Assembly (NCBI GenBank): GCA_023375675.1
Contig: JALQBC010000013.1
Coordinates: forward strand, 1-64,000
Direction of reading: 5' to 3'
From: Cytospora piceicola
Lineage: Eukaryota > Ascomycota > Sordariomycetes > Diaporthales > Cytosporaceae
DNA: 64,000 nt
The position numbers and the translations under genes were made by a program. This document shows, one piece after another, positions 48,301-59,236 of the stretch. The notes beneath the pieces were generated by a model. The model was given only the letters and a program-made list of their open reading frames with translations, did no database searches and had not been told where the DNA came from. Each line of letters begins with the position of its first letter. The stretch's first letter is position 1.

Positions 48301-49004
48301 TTAGTGAGGTGGATGAGCCCGTTCCAGAGGCGGGCGAGCTCCGACTCCCTCGACGTCCTCCAGGGGGTACGATGTCTGCGGTAGGGATTGGAGATGCTCG
48401 CGGTGGTGTTCGTTTGCCTAGAAAATCGAAGTCAACAGAATATTCACCAAAATCGTGGAGCCTAGCGTACATATGGTAGTCCGCAATAGTTGCAAACAGA
48501 AATCTCAGGCTTGTCAGTGTTGATGAAGATTCTCGGGTGTCCATGAGGGCCGCCACCACCATCGCAGGCCACCACGCGGTCGTGAGTCCAGGTGACGGGC
48601 TGCTTGTGGATGAGCTCGATGGCCGAGTAGGATTGGGGCTGTAGCGCTCGATATTAGCCACGACCACGACTCAGAAACTCGTCTCCGCTGCCCGGGGGGA
48701 GATGGGGCTCCGGGGCGGCGGGAGGGAGAGGGGCGCGCACCTGAAGATCGAAGTCCGTCTGCTCGAACCGGGGACCCGTCATGGCGTCCTGGCGCGGCCT
48801 CTGGCTCCTGGACCAGATCTCCTTCCTGTTGGGCGCCTGAGCGAGCTCCGTCGCGGGCTGGCTCTCTACTTTGGGCACCGGGGACGCGGTTGACGAAGTG
48901 GGTGTCACGGACTTGGTCTCCAATTGACGGGCCGTCGTGGTGAACGTTCGTGAGGCGAGGCGTGACAGCCCGCGGGCTGATCGGAAGCAGGCCGACGACA
49001 ACAT
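48301..49004 (-). CDS. Complex I 13-kDa Fe-S subunit homologue (NDUFS6)
   Basis: Exons 49004-48741, 48638-48471 and 48417-48301 (introns 102 and 53 bp) give 182 residues. An Arg/Ser/Thr-rich mitochondrial targeting sequence (MLSSACFRSARGLSRLASR) leads to APNRKEIWSRSQRPR and MTGPRFEQTDFDLQ. The zinc domain follows: AIELIHKQPV, VACDGGGGPHGHPRIFINTDK and SVCNYCGLPY, with ligands C113, H122, C137 and C140, as in NDUFS6 of respiratory complex I, which is needed for late assembly of the N-module. If intron 2 is retained the reading frame ends two codons later (VR-stop). Splicing to 48417 restores the expected ANEHHREHLQSLPQTSYPLE tail. Inner-membrane peripheral arm, matrix side. Confidence 0.93.
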
Positions 49005-49462
49005 CTTGAATCGAGGGTCTCGCCAAATGGGTGGTCTTCTTGTACGTAACGTATAACAGTAACGGCGGCGCCGTCAATGAGGTCGTTACGGGGCATCGAA
49101 GCCGGGAAGCGGCTGACGTCGAACCTTCCGAGCTTCTGATTCGCTCGCTAGTCGGCCCAGGGTAGAACCCCACTTTGAACAGCAAGGGTCACTCTTGCAG
49201 TGTTGGGCCAAAATTTTGGATGCGGCTCCAAGCTCTAGCGACGCGATTTGGGATACTTTCAGACAGACATCGATAACTTTCGAACGCCGATTCTGCTACC
49301 TTGTGTCCACGGGAGGTCTATTGGAGCGCACACCCTTCAACCGAGAGCGCTTCTCACGAGCTAGACATCTCAAGGTCACCATCCACGACCTCTGCACTGC
49401 CACTTCCGCCCAAGCAACTTGTGTGCCTTCCCGATCCTACGCCGCCTCGAGCTCCGAACACG

Positions 49463-50326
49463 ATGGCGTCACAAACTCCCACGAGTGCCTCTACGAGGCT
49501 GCTCACTATGAAGTTCATGCAGAGGGCAGCAGCAGCAGCAGGCCCTCCCGCATCTCCCGTCACTCCGACTACGGATGACCACGAGCGCTCTTCGAAGCGT
49601 CGCAAGACTTCTGGCCGGGCTGCACTGGGCGGCGCACCGGAGGCACCAACCTACGTGATTGATCATAGGGCAGCGCAAGCCGCGCTGGAGGAGGAGGAGC
49701 GCAAGCGGCAGGCCCTTGTGGCGAAGCATGCGGAGGCGCTGGGGGATTCACACTGGGTTCTTGATGCTGCGAAACTGCCTGGGTCACAGCAGGGCGGCGC
49801 GCCCCTCAAAATTGTGCAGGTTGGGTTCTCGCAGATCGACAGGGGAGGAGGGGCCGAGGAACAAGAGCAGGAGGATGAAGAGACTGCGGTGACAGATGGG
49901 CCAACTTTCCGATCTTTTGGCCCCCAAAAAGAGGCACCCGCGAAAGACGACGCAAGTTCGAACGTCCCTTTGACTTAAAGAAATATGCTGACTTTCTGGC
50001 TACAGAACGATGATAGTGATAGCGATTCGGATAGTGATGATTCCGACTCGGATTCATCTGGCTCATCTAGTGAGGAATCCAGCGAAGACAAGCGTAAGAA
50101 GCCTGGTCGGGCCAATTACGGTTCGCAGAAACGCCCTGCAATTCCCTCGAGGCGAAGCGCAGAGTGGGAGAAGACACAGAAACTAGCCAAAGAGCGCCGC
50201 AAGAAGGAAGTCAAGTTGAATACTTTGACTTCCATCTCCGGCTCCGGACCCAGTAGGGGTGGGCCGAGTAGGGGTGGATCGAGTAGGGGTGGTCGATCGG
50301 GTATCTCCTCCGGTGGAAGGCGATGA
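49463..50326 (+). CDS. MPP6-like nuclear exosome cofactor
   Basis: Exons 49463-49963 and 50006-50326 give about 273 residues. TRLLTMKFMQRAAA at residues 11-24 is the conserved N-terminal motif of the M-phase phosphoprotein 6 family, which binds the exosome and recruits the Mtr4 helicase for nuclear RNA decay. Mid-protein SHWVLDAA and QVGFSQID, then TFRSFGP, also suit the family. Exon 2 opens with an acidic Asp/Ser repeat (DSDSDSDDSDSDSS). A basic region with RPAIPSRRSAEWEKTQKLAKE follows, and the tail has a GGxSRGG repeat. The intron donor GTCCCT is weak, and the 42-bp size would be small. It was chosen because it keeps phase into NDDSDSD. Divergent from NDUFS6. Confidence 0.82.
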
Positions 50327-53300
50327 ACGCCATCTTTCACAGCTGGTGGGGGGATGATGACGGTAACTACCCTGTTTCCACCCCTCAAAAGCTCTTCTCA
50401 GCTTGAGCTGCGAGGTGTATTGTCCCTACCTTGCCCCAAAACATTTCAGCCTGCGAATAACATCCATGCCAAGAATTTTGTCGCCTGGTCAAAGCGTTTG
50501 GCTGGGCGAGTTGGCTTTGAGTTATAGCAACATGCAGAGGCTGATCCTCGCAGGTCAGCTGTATGGTGAATCTTCAGGCCATTGACTGGACCATAAGCAG
50601 CAGGCAACTGCCCCACACAGCTTTGCTTTCTGGGCGTCCCAGTAATAACGGCCAATACTTGGATACTTATCGAGGCTTGTTCGGGCTCTTGAGTAAGGCC
50701 GTATGACCCTCGGCTTTGCATAGGGGACTCGCTCATATGTCCCCTTGACACTATGGTGCTTCAGGTGGTGGTGTCCTGAGTTTGCCAAGTATGCATATTC
50801 GAGATCAAGAGCTTCGACACTGCGTGTCCTCGAAATAGGATCCTCGGATGTGGCTTGATGCTATATGAAGATAGACCAAGCCCTTGAAGGAGGCGTCCCA
50901 CTCGATTACCATATAGCACTGTTGACCCTGGGATTTTTGATAGATAGAATGGACCGACGAACGAAATAAACGACGTTTCCGTACACCGAGAATGAATTCG
51001 AAACCCTTTACCGCTTCATCGATGGCACAATTGGAGTCGTCGACGTCCATGATCTCGGGACCGTGACTTCCTGAGACTGGACCGTGCCCAAGTCCAAAAA
51101 TGAAGAGGTCAAACCGTTGAGTCTTGATCTCACACGTACTGCAAAAAGCAATGTGCCTCAACGTATACGGCGGTTCGCAGGCCCGCCGTATCATGTGGCC
51201 CAGCTGACGTGTACACGGTCTGGTCGGGTCATTGGGGCTATCTTTGTGTGATAGTGCTGCATGTTGCAGGTACGGGGGAGATGGAAGGGTTCCCTATACG
51301 TGATCGGCAGGTCATCCATCTGCTGTCAAAAACATATTCAAAGGGGTTGCAGCTAGAGCGACCAAGCTGCTTGCCTAGCCTGTTCTTTCTCCTTTTCCTA
51401 GAGTGGGTGCCAACGGCATGATCGAGAGAGTCGGCGTATTTTGTCCGTTGCTCATGAGACTTCCTCGATTGTCAGGTTGTTTGCAGCTTTTGGTCCGTGT
51501 TCCGTTGCAGCCGCTCCTCGAGTACCAGTTGCATGCTGCCAGTCTATACCGGGTGGTTTTGCTACTGCAAGCCTATCGGTGCGCGCCAGAGAAGGGCTGT
51601 TACACGCCACCATCTTAGTGAGTGTTGGCGACAATTCATCCAGAGACCTGTTGGGAGATGCCGACAGGTCAGCTTCAACGGTGATATTGAACGGATGGCA
51701 TCAGGTTCAGGAGGGCTCATCGAGGATTGCTTCGAGATGCCAACACATGTTGGATACTGATTTTGGCAGTCCGTATTTAGACTCGCGGTAGTTCAGTCAA
51801 CGAGGAACCAGTCCAGCTCAGGACGTGCAGACAAATGCATACCTACCAGGTGCCCAGGTGGACAACAGTGGATTGGTACCGTGGCGGGAGTGATCCGGCC
51901 CCACGATGACGGCCAGATCAAGCCGTTAGTTATAGTCAGATTCGGATTTGATATGTGAGCGATCGGAGCTATGCGGCTTTCCCTGTCACTTTGCCTTCTT
52001 TTCACTGGCTTGATAAAGCGATCAGTAAGAATTGCAGAAGACTATTGCTGCATTCCATCGCCACGAGACTGCCCGAGGTATAAAACGTTTGCTTCTAGCC
52101 CGGCCGGCCACTTCCGCGATCCAATAATCGGTGAAGTGAACTTGTAATAGTCGACCAGATAGATGACTGTAACATTGAATATCATGCTGTACGGGCAGAC
52201 ACAATATCTAAAGGCTCATTATTACGTATCTGGCATCTAATCATCAAGGTTGTTCAGGGTCATGTTGAACCCGGGCATGGCCCCGCCTTCATCTATCGAT
52301 AAGGATACCTAGGTACCTACACAGTAGGTAGCTACGGCAGTACATATCGAGGTACTTAAGTAAGTAAGCTCCAACCTCGGAAGGTTTCTAGACCCTTGAT
52401 GCAGGCGCGGCTATTCCACCCAAACTACCGGGGCCTTCTCGACCTCACTCCTCCATATCTCTCTCAACATCGTCAAGGTCAGTTGACCAGATTGTCAACA
52501 CTGAACGCAACAGCTCGTGCACTTTATAGGGGACAACTCCCTTGTGTTTTTATTTCGCCCGCACTCCTTGCCACAGTAGCAACCTGCGAGACGAAGCGAG
52601 GTGCCTATTTCAAGGAATACCTGCCAACTCACCCCGCTGCCCTCACCTCCACGTCGCTTATACCTTAATTGAAGGGTTTTTACAAGGGTATCAACCGCTG
52701 CTTACGCCCCCGTGGACGAGGGCCCGTGATCCTTCGTACTAAATAAGCAGTATCGACTGTAATTCTAACGCCGCAGCCAGCAATCCTGTAGGTCAACTCC
52801 TCCTCCAACTCCTCCTTCCTACTCTTCATTCCGTAAACCATTCAGTCAATCCTGAGGGCCTTGTGCGTTGTCAGACAGTCGAGATTGGAAATCAAGAGAC
52901 CCAAGCTTTGATGGCGAGAGGCATTCAAGGCGGTGTGAGGATTGAGTAAAACCGATTGGCCACTCTCACTCCAAGTCACTTCCAGCTACGTATCGGGCCT
53001 GGCATTCATCCCGTGCAGCAGGATTACCTCTCCAGCTCATGTGAACATTTCATAGGTGGCGGTATGGAGAGCTGTTTGTTGCCACGATTCAAATACACAG
53101 TTGGCGATAGGTTGGCTTTATGCGAAAGTATGGTTCGCTGAGTGCGGTTCAATATGCCATATTCAGACATCACCGTTGTTTGGTGCTTTGATCGGGACAA
53201 GTGTTGCTCTTTCCTGCAAGGCCAATCAACTTATACACTGAAAACACCTGAGATGGACCCTGTACTGATTGATAGCCTCTGACCCGGGCATTTTCAAACC

Positions 53301-54401
53301 AAACAAACGCATAGAGGCTGACTCGACGGTGTAGGGTTTTTTTGTTTGAACTCCTCCGCAACCGTTAGGCAAAAACTCGTGGCTGCTGCCGTGTGTCCAG
53401 AAACCATCATCTGAGACACATGTGTATATATCCACTTGTTGCAGAGAAAGAACGCAGGGTTGCTAGAGAGACATCCTTCCAGGTCCCTATTGCGGCTGAA
53501 ATTGGCGGCAATTCTAAAATCAGCCTCTCCAGCCTTTCCAGGTCACTTTTCTGGCTGATAGATCCAACGACCACGCTACCAAAACCGTGCCTATCTACTT
53601 AAGTAGGTAACCATCAACTGTTTTCACGGCGGAGAACAGCTATTGGTATTTTTCTCACCCTCCGAAGCCTTCCTGCTCCTCCCATTTCATCCTCGTGCCG
53701 CAGAGACTCCTTTCTGATCTTTCAATAGTACCTTCGCCAAGGTACTACTAGATGATATACCCGAGCAACGCATCTCCTGGTCGGGTTCTAGGCGTAAAGT
53801 CATATATCACAAGGCGGGCTGCAGAACTGTCTCGATTAAGGCTCAAATCTTCATATCAATCCTCAATCGCATCTGACCGACGTCATCAAGACCCTACTTG
53901 CACCACGAACATTCAACGGTGAGCGTTTCCCTGCAATGCCTCACGGAGGGACTCTCAACATATCTTTCCGAGAACCTCAGGCCTTATTCGGCCGTTTATC
54001 TCGTACATGAAGATCTAGACTAATATTTGAAGCACAGAGGCTCGCTCATCCGCGCCCGCTCTCCTTGTGGGGACCCTAAAGATAAACCTGACAGGGCTGC
54101 TTCGCTCCATCTAGCGTACCCACACGGCTACCCGTCCGGTCTGTGCTCGTGCAACTCTGGTGCTACCTGGCCATCCTATTGTCTTCAACGAACGACATCA
54201 TCACCCAAAGCTATCAACCCTTCACTGGCCTATTTACCGAGTTCTCATCTGCGCCCTTTCACAACTTCCGTGTGTGCATTACTGCCTTGTCCCGACAAGC
54301 TGTTACCCTCAAAGACTTCAAGATCGACTTCCAGGCCTTGGTCAAGACGTCACTCATCAACTTTCTCGCCACATTTCGAACATCAGGCTTTTGAAGGAAA
54401 G
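50327..54401. other. 4-kb gene-poor interval
   Basis: No firm gene. One minus-strand frame at 50805-51194 is described separately. The palindrome tacctaggta is at 52306-52315 in a cluster of related tacc/ggta motifs (52300-52370), and ctacttaagtaggta is near 53587-53608. The right end (about 53.6-54.4 kb) should hold the promoter and leader of the metalloprotease gene. A GTGAGC donor-like site at 53919 suggests a leader intron. Confidence 0.45.
50805..51194 (-). CDS. Hypothetical small protein (uncertain)
   Basis: An ATG-started frame of 129 codons whose middle reads like folded protein (TQRFDLFIFGLGHGPVSGS, AIDEAVKGFEFILGVRKRR). It has no recognised domain, signal peptide or membrane segment. 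It could be a real small gene, an exon of a larger gene or chance. It lies alone in a gene-poor stretch, and no shared regulation can be inferred. Confidence 0.25.
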   Translation of the reverse strand: MIRRACEPPYTLRHIAFCSTCEIKTQRFDLFIFGLGHGPVSGSHGPEIMDVDDSNCAIDEAVKGFEFILGVRKRRLFRSSVHSIYQKSQGQQCYMVIEWDASFKGLVYLHIASSHIRGSYFEDTQCRSS

Positions 54402-57400
54402 ATGCCGCTCGCACAGCACGAAGCCCGCCCTGCGGAGCTATTGACGGACCACCTGGAGACTCCGTCTCTTGACGATCGAACCTACCGCGTTGTCCGGCTT
54501 CCCAACCAGCTTGAGGTGCTATTAGTTCACGATGCCGAAACTGACAAAGCAAGTGCTGCCATGGACGTCAATGTTGGAAACTTCAGCGACGAGGCAGACA
54601 TGCCCGGCATGGCGCATGCTGTTGAGCATGTATGTTGTATCGCTTCCTTTCCCGCAGGCCCCCGTACTGACATCTTGATTTTACAAAGCTCTTGTTCATG
54701 GGTACCAAGAAGTACCCGGAGGAAAATGCTTACAATCAGTACTTGTCAGCGCATTCAGGCACTTCAAATGCGTACACTGCTTCAACATCTACCAACTACT
54801 ACTTTGAAATAGCTGGTCGGCCTAGTGACGACTCTGAGCCTTCCGCGACCAACCCGTCCCCCCTGCAGGGAGCTCTTGACCGGTTTGCCCAGTTCTTCGT
54901 CGAGCCTCTCTTTCTTGAGTCAACGCTAGATCGCGAACTGAGGGCTGTGGACTCCGAGAACAAGAAGAACCTTCAGAGCGATACGTGGCGACTCCATCAG
55001 CTCGAGAAGTCTCTGTCAAACCCTGCGCATCCTTATTGCCATTTCTCTACAGGGAACCTGGAGGTCCTCAAAGAGCAGCCCGAGGCCCGCGGGATCAACG
55101 TGAGGGAGAAGTTCATTGACTTTTATGAGAAGCATTACTCTGCCAACCGTATGAAACTGGTGGTCTTGGGAAGGGAGCCGTTGGATGTCCTGGAGGCCTG
55201 GGTCGTGCAGTACTTCACGGGTATTCAGAATAAGAGCCTTGAGCCTAACCGTTGGCCCGATGCCGCGCCTTTGGGGTCTGAGCAACTGGGTATGCAAGTC
55301 TTCGCCAAACCAGTCATGGACTCGAGAGAGCTGGGCCTTTCTTTCCCATTTCTTGATGAGGATCTACTGTTTGAAACGCTTCCAAGCAGATACATCAGCC
55401 ATTTGATCGGACATGAAGGCCCTGGAAGCATCATGTCCTACATAAAATCTAAAGGATGGGCTAATGGTCTCAGTGCTGGCGCTTACCCCGTGTGTCCCGG
55501 ATCACCGGGAATTTTTGACTGCCAAGTGCGATTAACAGAGGAGGGTTTGAAGAACTACAAGGAAATCGTCAAGGTCATCTTCCAATATATTGCACTCCTG
55601 CGAGAAACGCCACCGCAAGAATGGATATTCGAGGAGCAAAAGGGCATGGCCGACGTGGACTTCAAGTTCAAGCAGAAGACGCCAGCGAGTCGCTTTACGA
55701 GCAAGACCAGCTCCATTATGCAGCGCCCTTTGCCACGGGAATGGCTGTTGAGCGGCCTTAGTCGACTGAGAAGGTTCGATTCGCAGCTGATTCGAAAAGG
55801 TATGGAATGCCTGCAGCCAGAGAACCTCAGAATGACGATAGTCTCTCGTGATTTCCCCGGGAAATGGGAGAAGAAGGAGAAGTGGTATGGAACAGAGTAC
55901 ACAAGCGAGAAGATTCCGGAGGACCTCATGGAGGAGATAAGGCAGGCCGCATCAAGCAAGGCCGCAGACCGTATCCCGAGCTTACACTTGCCGCACAAGA
56001 ACCAGTTCATACCGACCAAACTTGAAGTGGAGAAGAAGGAGGTCAAGGAACCTGCTGTCGCCCCGAAATTGATCAGGGATGTCGGCCTAACGCGTACTTG
56101 GTACAAAAAGGATGACAGGTTCTGGGTGCCTAAGGCGAGCCTGCTTGTCAGCTGCAGAAGTCCCATAACTTTTGCATCTGCCGAGAGTTCCGTCAAGGCC
56201 CGGTTCTTTACAGATCTCGTCAGGGACGCGCTTGAGGAGTACTCGTACGATGCAGACCTCGCAGGTCTGCAATACTCTGTATCTCTGGACTCTCGGGGCC
56301 TGGTGATCGAAGTCAGCGGCTACAACGACAAACTTCCCGTGCTGTTGGAGCAGGTGCTGAAGACCATGCGAGACCTGGATATTAAGGAGGAACGGTTCGC
56401 TATCATCAAGGAGCGTTTGAGCCGAGCGTACCGGAACTGGGCTTTCCAGCAGCCTTTCCACCAGGTCGGAGAATACACCAGCTGGCTCAACACGGAGCAC
56501 GACTTCCTGGTGGAGCAATATGCTGATGAGTTGCCCAACGTCACCTGCGAGGCAACCCGGGCTTTCCAGAAGGAGCTTCTTTCTCAGATGCATATGGAGG
56601 TTGTTGTGCACGGTAACCTGTACAAGGAGGATGCGCTCAAGCTCACGGACATGCTGGAGCAGACACTCAAGACACGAGTCTTGCCAAGCTCGCAGTGGCC
56701 TATATGGAGATCCTTCATGTTCCCGCCAGGATCGAACTACGTCTACAAGAAAACCTTGGGAGATCCAGCCAATGTCAACCACTGCATCGAGTATTGGTTG
56801 TACATCGGCCGGAGGGACGAGCGTGTGGTCCGGGCCAAAGCTTTGCTACTGGACCAGATTCTTCATGAACCCGCGTTCGACCAGCTCAGGACTAAGGAAC
56901 AGCTGGGCTATGTGGTGTTCAGTGGGGCCAAGAATAGCGCGACGACGACTGGGTTCCGCTTCCTAATTCAGAGCGAGAAGACGGCGCAGTACTTGGAGAC
57001 GAGAGTGGAGAGTTTCTTAAGCAATTATGCCGCGACGCTGGAGAAGATGGGCGAGTCTGACTTTGAGAGCCATAAGCGCAGCTTGTGCATCAGGCTCCTT
57101 GAGAAGATGAAGAACCTCGACCAGGAGACCAGTCGCATTTGGAACCAAATCAGTACCGAGTACTACGACTTCGAATCATGTGAGTTACTTCCCCTTTTTT
57201 AGCTTCCCCCTTTTTAGGCGCTATTCGAACCGAAGCTCACCTATGAACAGCAACGAAGACTGCAGAGTGCGTTAAGGGACTGACCAAGGAGGACATGGTC
57301 GAGTTCTTCAACAAGTATATCAACCCTGCGTCTCCTGACAGAGCCAAGGTCTCCGTCTGGATGATTGCGCAAGCCACCAGCGATGTGTCCACCAAGCAGA

Positions 57401-57777
57401 TCTCGGAGCTTGTAAAATCTCTGGAGCTCAAGTCAACCGAAAGGGAGGCTGAGGCAGCGACAGACCTTCAAGCCAGGCTGAGCGCTGCGGGCCACGATGA
57501 GGCCAAGGAGGTTGAGGGCCTCAGGGAATACCTTCTACACAGCCTGAAGGTCTCGGAGACCAAGATTGACGCGGCCGCGGAGAGCTGGAAGAAGCTGCAC
57601 ACGGCGAAGGCCAACGGTGTGGTGGGACGTCAGCTGGAGAACCCGCCGTCGCTGAACGGAACTGAGATTTGCTTCGTCAAGGACATCCGGGACTTCAAGG
57701 CTAGGCTGCCTGTCAGCGCAGGAGCCTCGCCTGTTGTGGACCTGACTGAGTATGAGGAGGTGGAGCCTAAGCTTTGA
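54402..57777 (+). CDS. STE23: M16A metalloprotease, insulysin/STE23 type
   Basis: Exons 54402-54629, 54689-57179 and 57251-57777 give about 1,081 residues, the normal length. The family are zinc peptidases with a clam-shell of four homologous domains that degrade peptides. Yeast Ste23 also helps mature a-factor. The inverted zinc motif HAVEH (residues 72-76) ends exactly at the first intron and continues LLFMGTKKYPEENAY. NAYTASTSTNYYFEIA follows, then RELRAVDSENKKNL holding the third zinc ligand region. The C-terminal half has LRTKEQLGYVVFSGAK, the conserved IDE exosite or anion-binding segment. In-frame open sequence continues about 125 codons upstream without an ATG. It ends in an Arg/Ser-rich stretch (see finding). 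Confidence 0.93.
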
Positions 57778-59236
57778 GTACCTGGTAGGAGGCATAGATA
57801 CGGGTGACGGATAGACAAAGACGTGGTGGAGGATCATCACGGAGTGGGCTTTACGGGCATGTTGTGGACACGGCAGATGCCACAAAAGGGATTCAGGAAG
57901 GAATAGGCAGTTGGCGCTGGTAGGTCCCATGTGTGTCAAATCAAGCCCCTCTTCCAACCAAAGTCACATGTATATGTGATGTTAGCTACTCTGTTTTCAT
58001 GGTACTGAATGGGATGGCTAGTAATCAGAACAATGCTCCCTGTGACAACTAAACACCGGTCAGTTCTTCATGCCCCCGTGACTACTCAGGTATAATAACA
58101 TCACTCATGATCAAGCAGTCAGAATAACTAAAGTTTCGAAAGGGGTACCTAGGTACTTATCAAGTAGGGAACTAGAACCTTGGAAGATAATGGTACATAA
58201 GGTATCATAAGCAGTCAAGTAGTACCGAGGTACTTGTTGAATCCTGGATGAGGGCACTATTGGAAGGACCGTCATCAGGATCATGCATTGGAAGAGCAAC
58301 AGCTGGGCAGTGCCTGATGATAATGCTGATGCTGCATGGATGTACCAAAAGGAACGTTGAAGCAGCCAGCCGGAGCCCCAAATAGAAATGACCCGGTTGA
58401 AGGAAGAGGAAGCAAGTTGTAACCCGTGAACCCCTGTGACTACCTAGATACCTACTGTGTAGGTACCCCTACCCCTGCACAAGCTCCTTGTCCGTTCCCC
58501 GCTAAGAGGCTAGCCTGCAAATTTCTGTGGCCAGGTCCACCTGGGCACTCTCTAATCACTGTGTCCAGTCCCTTCGCCGCTTCCCATGACATTTTTGTCA
58601 CCGCCTTCTGACCTCACCTGTAATGTTCACAGGCGGCAGAAGGGCTCCTTCCAAACAAACCAATAATCAATCAACCAACCAGCCAGCCAACCAAACCACC
58701 GCAGTCTCTCAGCAACAGTCTGCGAGCGACGCAATTGTCGCCCTGATATCGTCTTTCATTTACACATAGGCGTAAGTCCAAGAACCAGCTGCCCCCCGAG
58801 AACTTGCGTGTTTGCGGCGCAGTGACAGGCGCAGAAAGACTGCCCCGTCCGTCCACCACGGATTGTTCACTGCAGCGTTCCCCGTCCTGCCATTGCGCCG
58901 TCCTACGTACAATACAGTACATCCCATCACCTGCACCATTCCAAAACGCCTGCGACCCTTTCTATTCATGAATACAAACCTATGTTTGCAAAGCTCTTTG
59001 AATCACCCTGACTTTGTTGCCTTTGAATCAATTCCTCTATTTCTTCATGGACCTATTATCGGCGTTTCACTAAGCGCTTCACCAGGTCGACTTATCTGCA
59101 TCATCCAGAACATTCTGCCGCCCTCCACTCTCGACGTCCGATAACTATACATTCGCTGTGCGCCCCCTCGCACACCAATTTGGAGCTGCGCAGGCAGCTC
59201 CCCTTCACCACGTCTTCCACTATTAAGAAACGGAAG
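57778..59236. other. Intergenic region STE23 / ubiquitin hydrolase
   Basis: No supported gene. The palindrome tacctaggta is at 58146-58155, with related ggtacct/aggtacc motifs near 58200-58240 and 58440-58470. A CCAACCAGCCAGCC run lies at about 58672-58697. The last few hundred bases are CT-rich, as expected for a leader. Confidence 0.5.

Noticed and set aside
48514..49185. Long minus-strand frame across the NDUFS6 gene
   Set aside because: Shadow frame of the spliced NDUFS6 exons and intron.
54259..54552. Minus-strand frame opposite the protease start
   Set aside because: Antisense shadow of the STE23-type gene.
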